Positions 19,241-28,975 of a DNA stretch of 64,000 nt are shown here, piece after piece. A program made the position numbers and the translations under genes. The notes under the pieces were generated by a model. That model had not been told where the DNA came from, did not search any database, and saw only the letters and a list, made by a program, of their open reading frames with translations. How positions within the stretch are numbered: position 1 is the stretch's first letter; each line of letters begins with the position of its first letter. The stretch covers positions 1-64,000 of the forward strand of contig CAMLLC010000008.1 of NCBI GenBank assembly GCA_946480835.1. The letters run 5' to 3'. This stretch comes from Entomomonas sp945283395. GTDB lineage: Bacteria; Pseudomonadota; Gammaproteobacteria; Pseudomonadales; Pseudomonadaceae.

Positions 19241-20623
19241 TTAAAAGCGATGCTTAGCTCTACCACCTATGGGTAAAACATTAGTTAAGCCTCGCACCAT
19301 TTTAGTGAGGCCACCAGCTCCCATCACTTTTTTCACCATTTTTTGCATTTGTTTATGCTGTTTGATCAAGCGGCTAACATCTTGAATTTGAGTACCAGAC
19401 CCAGAAGCTATACGGCGTTTACGTGAGCCATTGATAAGTTCTGGATCACGGCGCTCAGCCATAGTCATGGAACTAATTATAGCCTCCATCTGCATGAATT
19501 GCTTCTCAGCCACATCTTGTTTACCACTTAATTCAGCTAAGTTAACGCCATTCATCATAGGTAATTTATCCATTAAACTACCTAATCCACCCATATTCTT
19601 CATTTGTCTTAATTGATCACGAAAATCCTCTAAGTCAAAGCCTTTTCCTTTCTTGATCTTACGGGTTAGTTTTTCTGCTTTTTCTTTATCAAGTTTTTGT
19701 TCTGCCTGCTCAATTAAGCTAAGCATATCCCCCATACCTAAGATACGGGTTGCAATACGTTCAGGATAAAATGGCTCTAGCGCTTCAGTTTTTTCACCAA
19801 TGCCTAAGAACTTAATAGGCTTACCAGTAATAGCTCTAACTGATAAAGCAGCACCACCTCGAGCATCTCCATCTACTTTGGTAAGGATGACTCCTGTTAA
19901 AGGCAATGCGTCGTTGAAAGCTTTAGCTGTGTTAGCCGCATCTTGGCCCGTCATGGCATCAACGACAAACAAGGTTTCAACAGGTTTTACCGCTGCATGA
20001 AGGGCTTTAATTTCGTCCATCATCTCTTCATCAATATGAAGCCGGCCAGCAGTATCTACTAATACCACATCAATAAATTTTAATTTAGCTTCCGCGATAG
20101 CAGCTTTCGCTATATCTACTGGCTGTTGTTCAGAAGTAGAGGAAAAAAAAGTCACTCCTACTTCATGAGCTAATGTTTCTAATTGTTTAATGGCAGCAGG
20201 GCGATAAACATCTGCTGAAACCACCAAAACAGATTTTTTTCTACGCTCTTTCAAGAAGCGGGCAAGTTTAGCAACAGTTGTTGTTTTACCAGCACCTTGT
20301 AAACCAGCCATTAAGATAATAGCAGGAGGCACCGCATTTAAAGCAAGATCTTCGTTAGCAGCTCCCATGAGCTGTTCTAACTCAGTTTGTACTATTTTAA
20401 CGAAAGCTTGTCCCGGTGATAAATTTTTCATCACCTCAGTACCTATAGCCTTCTCTCTAACTTTTTCAATGAAATCTTTAACAACAGGCAAGGCGACATC
20501 AGCTTCTAATAAAGCCATCCTTACTTCTCTTAATGTATCCTTAATATTGTCATCTGTTAGTTTAGCTTGGCCTGTTAGGTGACGTAATGTCTTAGATAGG
20601 CGCTCGGTTAAATTATCAAACAT
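19241..20623 (-). CDS. ffh: Signal recognition particle protein Ffh
   Basis: GTPase that binds 4.5S RNA and signal sequences and delivers ribosomes to FtsY. The 460 residues contain the N domain, the G domain with P-loop GLQGAGKTTTVAKLA, VDTAGR and TKVDGDARGG motifs, and the Met-rich M domain (MKNMGGLGSLMDKLP, MQKMVKKVMGAGGL) that forms the signal-peptide groove. Monocistronic on the minus strand. The gene encoding 4.5S RNA is not in this window. Confidence 0.98.
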   Translation of the reverse strand: MFDNLTERLSKTLRHLTGQAKLTDDNIKDTLREVRMALLEADVALPVVKDFIEKVREKAIGTEVMKNLSPGQAFVKIVQTELEQLMGAANEDLALNAVPPAIILMAGLQGAGKTTTVAKLARFLKERRKKSVLVVSADVYRPAAIKQLETLAHEVGVTFFSSTSEQQPVDIAKAAIAEAKLKFIDVVLVDTAGRLHIDEEMMDEIKALHAAVKPVETLFVVDAMTGQDAANTAKAFNDALPLTGVILTKVDGDARGGAALSVRAITGKPIKFLGIGEKTEALEPFYPERIATRILGMGDMLSLIEQAEQKLDKEKAEKLTRKIKKGKGFDLEDFRDQLRQMKNMGGLGSLMDKLPMMNGVNLAELSGKQDVAEKQFMQMEAIISSMTMAERRDPELINGSRKRRIASGSGTQIQDVSRLIKQHKQMQKMVKKVMGAGGLTKMVRGLTNVLPIGGRAKHRF

Positions 20624-21145
20624 GGAACTCTTCCAGTGATGCTTAAAAATAATAAAAGCTTATTATAGTAGGTATTTCACTTCTACTAAAAGTATTATCT
20701 CATTTTTAATTAAGATTATGCGATCAACTTTACCATTTTGATACTTTTTATTTTTAAGTAATCTAATAATTATGACTGTTAAGCTGCTATTTAGAAGTTT
20801 CACTTATTTTTAATCAACTAACTAGTAAATTTGCAGTTTTTAATGTAAATAGACTAGCAATTGTTTAACATATTTTTTTGTTTTTATGGCCATCTATTAC
20901 AGATGAAAAAGTTATATTAATATTATAAAATGTTGCTGCCAGTACTATAATCATATTTATTCTTTGTTAGCAATTAAATGCTTAGATTTTAAACTTATAT
21001 GATCTAATTAACATATTAATTTATTGTTTTTACTATCATTAATGATGAGATAAGGATAATAATTGATTAGTTTAAAAAGAAGATTACTATTAACTTACAA
21101 CCTCTTATAATAAGTTCTTCCTTTCATACGCATTAAATAGCTGTT
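20624..21145. other. AT-rich divergent gap, no gene seen
   Basis: About 520 nt between the divergent ffh and trkH genes. It is strongly AT-rich, with many stops in all frames, and presumably holds both promoters. I saw no RNA gene, no long repeat and no clear operator. Confidence 0.4.
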
Positions 21146-22603
21146 ATGACTAAGCAAACGTTAAGTAGTGTTTCTTACATTGTGGGTTTCTTTTTAATAG
21201 CCCTCTCTTTTAGTATGTTAGCCCTGTTAATTACTGTATTCATTTTTGAACATACAGCTAGTGATATCGCAGCATTTTTCTGGTCTATTATTTTTACTTT
21301 TTTTGCTGGCTTGTTTATGATTAAGCAAAAAGGTAATAAGCAAACCCATCTACGTCCAAGAGATATGTACTTATTAACGGCCAGCAGTTGGATTATAGTC
21401 TGCATTTTTGCAGCCCTGCCTATGACCATGATAAGTCATATTAGTTATACAGATGCTTTTTTTGAAGCCATGTCAGGCATTACTACAACAGGTGCAACCG
21501 TATTATCTCATTTAGATGATTCTCCTAAAGGTCTCCTTATGTGGCGTTCTATGTTACATTGGATTGGTGGCGTTGGATTTATTGTGATGGCGGTAGCTGT
21601 GCTACCTATGTTAAGAGTAGGGGGCATGAGGTTATTCCAAACAGAGTCCTCAGAATGGTCAGAAGAAAAAGTACTACCCCGCTCACATATTATTGCCAAA
21701 TATATATTAAGTATTTACTTAGTTTTCACCTTAATAGGTATTATTGGCTTTTATTGGGCTGGAATGTCGCTATTTGATGCTATCAATCACTCCATGAGCG
21801 CAGTTTCGACAGGAGGCTTTTCAACCTCAGACCAATCAATAGGCAAATTCCTACCCGCAACCCATTGGATAGCTATAGGCTTAATGCTACTCGGTAGCCT
21901 TCCTTTTTCTCTTTATGTTGCAACTATCAAAGGCAACTATCAAGCACTTTGGAAAGATGAACAAGTTAGGGGATTTTTTACCATTTTAACTATTTTCTGC
22001 TTATTGCTCACCCTTTGGCATTGGAAAAATACTGAAGAATCTTTTTTTGACTCACTACGGGTAGCCTCGGTTAGTGTAATCTCGGTAGTCACAACAACTG
22101 GTTTTATGGTAGAAGATTATAGTAAATGGGGTGGTTTTGCTATGATTATCTTCTTCTATCTTACTTTCCTTGGTGGCTGCTCAGGTTCTACTACTGGGGG
22201 GTTAAAAATTTTCCGATTCCAAGTAACACTCAGGTTACTTAACGCCAATCTAAAACAACTTATCCATCCTAAAGCCATTATCCCACAAAAGTATAATGGC
22301 CATAATCTTGATGAAGAAATTGTGCGCTCTATTTTAACTTTTTCGTTTTTCTTTTGTTTTATTATAGCCATTATTGCCCTTATATTAGCTTTTCTTGGTT
22401 ATGACATGGTGACGTCTTTAACAGGCGCGGTTACTACTGTTTGCAACGTAGGCCCTGGGTTAGGAGATGTCATAGGCCCTGCCAGTAATTTTGCTAGCTT
22501 ACCTGACTTGGCTAAATGGGTACTCTCTTTTGGCATGTTATTGGGCCGGTTAGAAATAATTACTTTACTAGTTTTATTAACCCCTAGCTTCTGGCGCTAT
22601 TAA
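21146..22603 (+). CDS. trkH: Trk potassium uptake channel subunit TrkH
   Basis: Inner-membrane potassium-translocating subunit that works with the cytoplasmic NAD-binding regulator TrkA (not in this window). The 485 residues are organised as four M1-P-M2 repeats; the selectivity-filter loops are visible as MSGITTTGATVL, SMSAVSTGGFST, SVVTTTGFMVED and TVCNVGPGLGD, each with its conserved glycine. Length is normal for TrkH/TrkG. Transcribed in the same direction as lon, but with an 87-nt gap that could hold a separate promoter. Confidence 0.95.
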   Translation: MTKQTLSSVSYIVGFFLIALSFSMLALLITVFIFEHTASDIAAFFWSIIFTFFAGLFMIKQKGNKQTHLRPRDMYLLTASSWIIVCIFAALPMTMISHISYTDAFFEAMSGITTTGATVLSHLDDSPKGLLMWRSMLHWIGGVGFIVMAVAVLPMLRVGGMRLFQTESSEWSEEKVLPRSHIIAKYILSIYLVFTLIGIIGFYWAGMSLFDAINHSMSAVSTGGFSTSDQSIGKFLPATHWIAIGLMLLGSLPFSLYVATIKGNYQALWKDEQVRGFFTILTIFCLLLTLWHWKNTEESFFDSLRVASVSVISVVTTTGFMVEDYSKWGGFAMIIFFYLTFLGGCSGSTTGGLKIFRFQVTLRLLNANLKQLIHPKAIIPQKYNGHNLDEEIVRSILTFSFFFCFIIAIIALILAFLGYDMVTSLTGAVTTVCNVGPGLGDVIGPASNFASLPDLAKWVLSFGMLLGRLEIITLLVLLTPSFWRY

Positions 22604-22690
22604 CTAGCCTATCAACAAAATTATTCAGTCTATTGAAATTTATAGATAACACCCCATCTATATAACAACGGTATTAGCTACGGATATATC

Positions 22691-25090
22691 ATGACAGATC
22701 AAAAACATCCCGATGATGTAATTATTGAAGAAGTAATAGAACAGCCTAAAACACAAATAACTGTTCCGAACCCCTCTTATCCTGAAAAAGTATATGTTAT
22801 TCCTATTCATAATAGGCCATTTTTTCCCGCCCAAGTACTACCTGTCATTGTTAATGAAAATCCTTGGGAAGAGACGTTAAGACGTGTTGCGAAAACAGAG
22901 CATCACTCCATAGCTATTTTTTATAGCAATACCCCATTTGATAAAGCTTTTAACATTGAAAGCTTACCCGCATATGGCACTCTAGTAAAAATTCACCATG
23001 TTAGTAAAGAAAATGACAAAATTCAATTTGTAGCGCAAGGTATTACTCGAGTTAAAATAAAAGGTTTTCTTAATCATAAGCCGCCCTACTTAGCAGAAGT
23101 AGAGTACCCTAAGAAAGATGATGTTGAGCCTAGCAATGAGATTAGAGCTTACGGCATGGCTATTATTAATGCCATTAAAGAATTATTACCATTAAATCCT
23201 CTCTATAGCGAAGAGTTAAAGAATTATCTAAACAGATTTAGCCCTAATGAACCCTCCCCTTTAACTGATTTTGCTGCCACTCTAACCACAGCTGAGGCTG
23301 ACGAACTACAAAAAGTATTAGCTACTATTCCCATACTAAAACGCATGGAAAGAGTTTTACCATTATTAAGGCGTGAAGTGGAAGTAGCTCGTCTACAAAA
23401 CCAACTGTCTAATGAAGTTAATGAAAAAATTAGCAAAAATCAAAGAGACTTTTTTCTCAAAGAGCAATTAAAAATCATCCAACGAGAATTAGGTATTAGT
23501 AAAGATGATAAAAGTGCTGATGTAGATGAATTTAAATCTCGTTTAATTAATAAAATACTTCCTGAACAAGCACAAAAACGCATTGATGAAGAGCTGCATA
23601 AACTTTCTTTATTAGAAACAGGTTCACCAGAATATGCTGTTACTCGCAATTACCTAGACTGGGCAACTGCCTTGCCTTGGGGGGTGGTAGGTAAAGATAA
23701 ATTAGATCTATCTTATGCTCAGAAGGTTTTAGATAAACACCATACAGGGTTAGCTGATGTTAAAGATCGGATCCTTGAATTTTTAGCAGTAGGAACCTTT
23801 AAAGGTGAAATTAACGGTTCTATTATTTTGCTAGTGGGCCCTCCTGGAGTAGGTAAAACTAGTATAGGCAAATCTATTGCCGAGGCATTAGCAAGACCTT
23901 TCTATCGTTTTAGTTTAGGTGGCATGAGAGACGAAGCAGAAATTAAAGGTCATCGTCGTACTTATATAGGAGCACAACCTGGAAAGCTAGTACAGGCATT
24001 GAAAGAAGTCGAGGTAATGAATCCCGTTATCATGCTAGATGAAATAGATAAAATGGGACAAAGTTATCAAGGAGATCCAGCTTCAGCATTACTTGAAACC
24101 TTAGACCCTGAACAAAATGTTAACTTTTTAGATCACTATCTTGATCTAAGGCTTGACCTATCAAAAGTATTATTTGTTTGCACTGCTAACACATTAGACT
24201 CCATTCCTGGACCATTACTAGACCGCATGGAAGTTATCAGGCTAGCAGGTTATATCACTGAAGAAAAGCTAGCTATTGCCAAAAAGCACCTATGGCCAAA
24301 ACAGCTCGAAAAAGCTGGTGTTAATAACAGAAGAATTAGCATTACTGATAGTGCATTGAAAGCTATCATAGAAGGTTATGCCCGTGAATCTGGCGTACGC
24401 CAACTGGAAAAACGTCTTGCTAAAGTGATTCGAAAAAGTGTGGTTACTTTACTGAAAAATCCTGATTTTAACATCAAAATCACCCATAAAGACCTTGAGC
24501 CTTTGTTAGGCATGCCAATTTTCCATAATGAACAAGTCTTGTCTGGCAAAGGTATCATAACAGGTCTTGCATGGACAAGTATGGGGGGGGCAACTTTACC
24601 TATTGAGGCTAGCTGTGTACATATCCTTAACAGAGGCTTTAAACTAACTGGTCAATTAGGTGACGTGATGAAGGAATCAGCCGAAATAGCTTACAGCTAC
24701 ATCATCTCTCACCTTAAAGAATTTAAAGGTAATGCTGAGTTCTTTGACAAAGCTTTTGTACATTTACATGTTCCAGAGGGCGCAACCCCTAAAGATGGAC
24801 CAAGTGCAGGAGTCTCAATAGCGAGTGCATTATTATCATTAGCTCGCAATGAGGCCCCTAAGAAAGGAGTGGCTATGACAGGTGAACTTACTTTAACAGG
24901 TCAAGTATTGGCCATAGGTGGAGTAAGAGAAAAAGTTATAGCCGCTAGAAGGCAAAAAATTATGGAATTAATATTACCTGATGCTAATAAAGGTCATTAT
25001 GAAGAGCTACCTGATTATCTGAAAAAAGGGTTAACTATTCATTTCGCAAAACACTATAAAGATGTAGCAAAAGTATTATTTCATTCATAA
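22691..25090 (+). CDS. ATP-dependent Lon-type protease (AsrA-like)
   Basis: Endopeptidase La of 799 residues: LAN substrate-binding domain from about 30 (VIPIHNRPFFPAQVLPVIV), AAA+ module with Walker A GPPGVGKTS from 383, and the protease domain with catalytic dyad Ser705 (KDGPSAGVS) and Lys748 (REKVIAARR), 43 residues apart as in E. coli Lon. The N-terminal stretch NRPFFPAQVLPVIVNE matches the second Lon of Pseudomonas, AsrA (PA0779), rather than the housekeeping Lon, so I read it as that paralogue; AsrA modulates the heat-shock and aminoglycoside response there. A strong terminator follows. Confidence 0.93.
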   Translation: MTDQKHPDDVIIEEVIEQPKTQITVPNPSYPEKVYVIPIHNRPFFPAQVLPVIVNENPWEETLRRVAKTEHHSIAIFYSNTPFDKAFNIESLPAYGTLVKIHHVSKENDKIQFVAQGITRVKIKGFLNHKPPYLAEVEYPKKDDVEPSNEIRAYGMAIINAIKELLPLNPLYSEELKNYLNRFSPNEPSPLTDFAATLTTAEADELQKVLATIPILKRMERVLPLLRREVEVARLQNQLSNEVNEKISKNQRDFFLKEQLKIIQRELGISKDDKSADVDEFKSRLINKILPEQAQKRIDEELHKLSLLETGSPEYAVTRNYLDWATALPWGVVGKDKLDLSYAQKVLDKHHTGLADVKDRILEFLAVGTFKGEINGSIILLVGPPGVGKTSIGKSIAEALARPFYRFSLGGMRDEAEIKGHRRTYIGAQPGKLVQALKEVEVMNPVIMLDEIDKMGQSYQGDPASALLETLDPEQNVNFLDHYLDLRLDLSKVLFVCTANTLDSIPGPLLDRMEVIRLAGYITEEKLAIAKKHLWPKQLEKAGVNNRRISITDSALKAIIEGYARESGVRQLEKRLAKVIRKSVVTLLKNPDFNIKITHKDLEPLLGMPIFHNEQVLSGKGIITGLAWTSMGGATLPIEASCVHILNRGFKLTGQLGDVMKESAEIAYSYIISHLKEFKGNAEFFDKAFVHLHVPEGATPKDGPSAGVSIASALLSLARNEAPKKGVAMTGELTLTGQVLAIGGVREKVIAARRQKIMELILPDANKGHYEELPDYLKKGLTIHFAKHYKDVAKVLFHS

Positions 25091-25134
25091 TTTCTTACAC
25101 TTTTAATCTTTCACCAAAAACTCTGTTCGTTAAT

Positions 25135-25184
25135 ATAGCATCTATAGATAAATTTTCATTTTATTCTATAGATGCTATTTTTTT
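25135..25184 (+). terminator. lon terminator abutting the next start codon
   Basis: Perfect 14-bp stem ATAGCATCTATAGA / TCTATAGATGCTAT with a 16-nt loop, followed at once by a 7-T run. The T-run ends 4 nt before the ATG of the following lipoprotein gene, so terminator and translation start are fused. Confidence 0.9.
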
Positions 25185-25188
25185 GACA

Positions 25189-25602
25189 ATGAATAAATTA
25201 TTTACTTTTATACTAACTTCTATCCTATTAACAGGTTGTACCTCTAACCTCTTAAAACAACCCGTTACGATAACTAATGATAATTATCAAACGCTTTGTA
25301 CCCCCTTAGTGTTACATAAACAACAAAAACTTATTATTACGCTACCCAGTAGTAATATGACAGGTTATAAATGGCAACTTGAAAAAAATGGGGCTCCCTT
25401 GTTATTGTTACAAAAAAATAAAATACAACAGGATGAAACACCCGAAAGTAATTTACATCATCAAGAAACGCTTTGGAAATTCAAAGCAATACAAGTAGGT
25501 AAAACTACTTTATCTTTCATTTACTTATTAGAATGGGATGTCAATATAGCTAATGCACAGAGAGTGCAATGCGAAATAGAAGTCATAGATAGCTATCTTT
25601 GA
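25189..25602 (+). CDS. Chagasin-like (I42 family) inhibitor lipoprotein
   Basis: Small secreted protein (137 residues from ATG 25189; a TTG lies two codons upstream) with a lipoprotein signal peptide, lipobox LLTG-Cys17. The mature part has the three loops of chagasin/ICP cysteine-protease inhibitors: SSNMTGYKW (family NPTTGYxW), a variable middle, and GKTTLSFIYLLEWD (family GxTxLxFxYxRPW). I recognise the family from these loops only; the RPW-type loop is altered to LLEW. There is no ribosome binding site, because the preceding T-run ends 4 nt before the ATG. Probably a periplasmic or outer-membrane-attached inhibitor; the target is unknown. Confidence 0.75.
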   Translation: MNKLFTFILTSILLTGCTSNLLKQPVTITNDNYQTLCTPLVLHKQQKLIITLPSSNMTGYKWQLEKNGAPLLLLQKNKIQQDETPESNLHHQETLWKFKAIQVGKTTLSFIYLLEWDVNIANAQRVQCEIEVIDSYL

Positions 25603-25661
25603 TTTTTATTTTGATTCGTGTTATAAATAGCTTAAAATATCTTACGAAACGAAATTAATTT

Positions 25662-26435
25662 ATGGCTAATCGAAATAGCTTACAAAGACGTAACTATATT
25701 CTTGAGCAACTTTCTTTAGCAGGAGAAGTATGGGTTGAACAGCTAGCCAAACAACTTAACACATCTGAAGTTACTATCAGAAAAGACCTATCAGCATTAG
25801 AGGAAGAAGGCAAACTTTTAAGACGTTATGGCGGTGCTGTACCATTACCTCAACATACTAATGCTCAGTTAGTATGCCGCTATAAGCAAGCTATTGCTCA
25901 ACTTGCAGCGCAATTAGTAAAAGATAATAGCAGAATTATCATAGATAGTGGGAACACTACCTCTGCCTTAGCTATGGAACTTAATGCTAAACAAAATTTA
26001 GTCATAATGACAAACTCTCTCAAAGTAGCCAGCCAAGTACTTGACCTTGCCTCTGAACCTACCTTATTAATGACAGGAGGCACCTGGGATGCCATTTCAG
26101 AATCATTGCAAGGCAACATAGCTGAACAAGTTGTAAATAGTTATGATTTTGACCAGCTATTCATAGGTGCTGATGGAATAGATTTAACAAAAGGAACTAC
26201 CAGTTTTCATGAACTGCTGAGCTTATCACAAACAATGGCCAACAATGCAAAACAAGTTATCGTAATGTTAGAGGCTGACAAAATAGGGCGAAAAATACCT
26301 AATATTGAATTAACATGGGATAAGATAGACATTCTTATTACTGATGATCGCCTCGATAAAACTATTCAACAACAGATTATTCAATGTGGCATACAGGTGT
26401 TATCTGCCACTTTATCCCAACCTGAGGTTAACTAA
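25662..26435 (+). CDS. glmR: DeoR-family regulator adjoining glmS (GlmR-like)
   Basis: Transcription factor with an N-terminal DeoR helix-turn-helix (RRNYILEQLSLAGEVWVEQLAKQL, then SEVTIRKDLSALEEEGKLLRRYGGAV, about 8-60) and a C-terminal DeoRC sugar-phosphate sensor domain (IDSGNTTSALAMEL, MTNSLKVASQVL, LFIGADGID). Its stop is 1 nt before the glmS ATG, matching the glmR-glmS pair of Pseudomonas, where the regulator controls amino-sugar synthesis. The ligand is probably a hexosamine phosphate, by analogy. Full length at 257 residues. Confidence 0.87.
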   Translation: MANRNSLQRRNYILEQLSLAGEVWVEQLAKQLNTSEVTIRKDLSALEEEGKLLRRYGGAVPLPQHTNAQLVCRYKQAIAQLAAQLVKDNSRIIIDSGNTTSALAMELNAKQNLVIMTNSLKVASQVLDLASEPTLLMTGGTWDAISESLQGNIAEQVVNSYDFDQLFIGADGIDLTKGTTSFHELLSLSQTMANNAKQVIVMLEADKIGRKIPNIELTWDKIDILITDDRLDKTIQQQIIQCGIQVLSATLSQPEVN

Positions 26436-26436
26436 C

Positions 26437-28290
26437 ATGTGTGGAATTGTTGGCGCTATTGCTGAACGTAATGTTACAGCTATTTTAATAGAAGGTTTAA
26501 AAAGGCTTGAATACCGTGGTTATGATAGTGCTGGCTTAGCCATTATTGATAAACATAGTAAATTGCAACGTATCCGTCGAACAGGCAAAGTTTCCCAATT
26601 AGTAGATGCGGTACAACAAGATGAAGAATTCATGGGTAAATTAGGTATTGCCCATACCCGTTGGGCTACCCATGGAGCACCCACTGAACAAAATGCCCAT
26701 CCACATATTTCTCACAACCAAGTAGCAGTAGTACATAATGGGATCATCGAGAACTATGAGTTATTAAGAGAACAACTGATGGGGTTAGGATATGAATTCA
26801 CTTCACAAACGGATACGGAAGTAATAGCTCATCTACTGCATCACAAACTTACCGAATTAGGTGATTTAACAGCAGCACTCAAAGCGACGGTTAAAGAATT
26901 AATAGGAGCTTTTGGACTTGCCGCTATTTGTATACAACAACCTGATCGTATTGTTGCAGCTCGTAGTGGTAGCCCTCTCGTAATAGGATTAGGGATAGGT
27001 GAAAATTTCTTAGCTTCTGATCAACTTGCGCTAAGACAAGTAACTGATCGCTTTATTTATCTAGAAGAAGGTGATATTGCTGAAATTACCCGACAATCCA
27101 TAAAAATCTGGAATCAACAGGGACAAGAAGTTAGTCGAGAGATCACAAAAGTTCAGGAAAGTGCTGAAGCTTCTGATAAAGGCGAATATCGACACTTTAT
27201 GTTAAAAGAGATTTACGAACAGCCTCAAGTTATTCAAGCTACTTTAGAGGGGCATATTAGCGATCAACAAGTTAATATCAATAGCTTTGGTCCACAGGCA
27301 GAACAACTTTTTAGTCAAGTTAAAAATATTCAGATTGTAGCCTGTGGAACTAGTTATCATGCAGGTTTGGTCGCTCGTTATTGGCTAGAGGCATTAACCA
27401 ATATCCCTTGTCAAGTAGAGGTGGCTAGTGAATTTCGTTATCGTAAAGTGGCTGTCCAACCTGATACATTATTTATTACTATATCCCAATCAGGTGAAAC
27501 TGCAGACACTTTAGCGGCATTACGTAATGCTTTCTCACAAACTTATCCAACTGGTAATTATCTAGATAGTCTCACTATATGCAATAACCCTACTAGCTCT
27601 CTCGTCAGAGAATCAGGATGTACCTTGTTAACAAAAGCAGGGCCTGAAATTGGAGTAGCCTCAACCAAAGCCTTTACTACTCAACTAACAGCGTTACTAT
27701 TGCTTACATTAGCTATAGGCCAAGCACGAAAAACTATTAACCCTGAGTTAGCTACTATATTAGTTAAAGAACTACGCCGCTTGCCTAGTCGTATCGATGA
27801 AGCACTTGCTATTAATAAAACTATTGAAAAAATTGCAGAGCTTTTTACAGAAAGAAATCATGCGTTATTTTTAGGTAGAGGGGCAGAATATCCAGTGGCT
27901 ATGGAAGGGGCATTAAAACTTAAAGAAATTTCTTATATTCATGCTGAAGCCTATCCTGCGGGCGAACTTAAACATGGCCCATTAGCCTTAGTAGATGCTG
28001 ATATGCCAGTTATCACAGTAGCGCCTAACGATGAGTTAGTAGAAAAACTCAAAGCTAATTTACAAGAAGTTAGAGCAAGAGGAGGCGAGCTTTTCATTTT
28101 TGCTGATGAAACTGCTGATATAAAAGAAGACCCATTCACCCATGTGGTTAATATGCCACACATTCATGATGTCTTATCGCCTATTCTTTATACTGTACCG
28201 TTACAACTGCTATCTTATTATGTGGCCATTTTAAAGGGAACAGATGTAGATCAACCCCGTAATCTGGCTAAAAGCGTTACGGTAGAATAA
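26437..28290 (+). CDS. glmS: Glucosamine-6-phosphate synthase (isomerizing)
   Basis: Makes glucosamine-6-phosphate from fructose-6-phosphate and glutamine, the first step to UDP-GlcNAc for peptidoglycan and LPS. I start at ATG 26437 because the mature enzyme begins with the catalytic Cys2 (MCGIVGAI); the frame also runs 31 codons further upstream, but only across the end of glmR. The 617 residues show the Ntn amidotransferase domain (HTRWATHG, VVHNGIIENYE) and two SIS domains (SQSGETADTLAAL, EIGVASTKAFTTQ), ending AKSVTVE. Translation is probably coupled to glmR. Confidence 0.98.
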   Translation: MCGIVGAIAERNVTAILIEGLKRLEYRGYDSAGLAIIDKHSKLQRIRRTGKVSQLVDAVQQDEEFMGKLGIAHTRWATHGAPTEQNAHPHISHNQVAVVHNGIIENYELLREQLMGLGYEFTSQTDTEVIAHLLHHKLTELGDLTAALKATVKELIGAFGLAAICIQQPDRIVAARSGSPLVIGLGIGENFLASDQLALRQVTDRFIYLEEGDIAEITRQSIKIWNQQGQEVSREITKVQESAEASDKGEYRHFMLKEIYEQPQVIQATLEGHISDQQVNINSFGPQAEQLFSQVKNIQIVACGTSYHAGLVARYWLEALTNIPCQVEVASEFRYRKVAVQPDTLFITISQSGETADTLAALRNAFSQTYPTGNYLDSLTICNNPTSSLVRESGCTLLTKAGPEIGVASTKAFTTQLTALLLLTLAIGQARKTINPELATILVKELRRLPSRIDEALAINKTIEKIAELFTERNHALFLGRGAEYPVAMEGALKLKEISYIHAEAYPAGELKHGPLALVDADMPVITVAPNDELVEKLKANLQEVRARGGELFIFADETADIKEDPFTHVVNMPHIHDVLSPILYTVPLQLLSYYVAILKGTDVDQPRNLAKSVTVE

Positions 28291-28297
28291 TAAAAAG

Positions 28298-28317
28298 GGA
28301 TTAGCGCATGCTAATCC
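28298..28317 (+). terminator. glmS terminator
   Basis: GGATTAGC / GCTAATCC stem with loop GCAT, 7 nt after the glmS stop, extended by a G-T and an A-T pair. The following sequence is T-rich (TTATTTACTTATT) but not a pure T-run. Confidence 0.7.
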
Positions 28318-28337
28318 TTATTTACTTATTGATAACG

Positions 28338-28699
28338 CTAACACTTATAAATGTGATTTACTTTAACTGTGTTATTTTCTACTTTATTACCATATTGACT
28401 TTGGTAATTGGCTGCAATACTGTCGTTAGCAGTTAAATTAACTTCCACGGTTAAATTTCATATAAGTATTAACTTTTTTATTACGGTTATTCATTTTTTC
28501 AAATCTGTTATTTTTAAGCCAATATCCCAATAGAATTAAACAATTCATCACTAGTTAATAGCATTATTAGTGATAAGAGTTAATTTATTATCATTATTAC
28601 CTTGGATATTTAAAACAACACTATCAGTTACTTCTGCTTTGAAGGAGCATTAATTAAGAGAAATATAGAAGTAGCTTCATCTACTAATAAATCATGACT
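28338..28699 (-). pseudogene. Decayed ORF fragments, family unknown
   Basis: The minus strand holds three to four protein-like stretches in shifting frames: SHDLLVDEATSIFLLINAP, then AEVTDSVVLNIQGNNDNKL, then NNRFEKMNNRNKKVNTYMKF, then a last open block of 39 codons (28338-28457) containing SIAANYQSQYGNKVENNTVK and ending HIYKC-stop. The beta-strand-like composition and continuous order look like one secreted or fimbrial-type gene broken by frameshifts and stops. I cannot name the family. No start signal remains. The rest of the gap to cysA (28700-28975) shows nothing recognisable. Confidence 0.45.
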
Positions 28700-28975
28700 T
28701 GATATCTCTCTATTAATTGTCTGGTATAGCAATAACATGCTTATAGCTAATATTTTTATTCTTTAATAATTCATGCTAGTTTACCTATAAATAGCTTAAA
28801 AATTCACTCCTACAAGTCGGTCTTTATAATTATTTTGCTTTACTTTCATCTCTTACCTCATTAGAACATACGTTTGAATGCTAGACATTGCATTCTTAAC
28901 TATTAAGTAGCTCTAAATGTTAGTTTTATTTAAGTGAATAGTTCAACTATTATTAAGCTCAGTTTTCTGCATTTT

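Noticed and set aside
26344..26436. Longer glmS start 31 codons upstream
   Set aside because: It lies wholly inside glmR and would bury the catalytic N-terminal cysteine; MCGIVGAI at 26437 is the universal start.
26401..26440. glmS ribozyme in the glmS leader
   Set aside because: There is no untranslated leader, since glmR ends 1 nt before glmS, and the ribozyme is mainly a Gram-positive feature.
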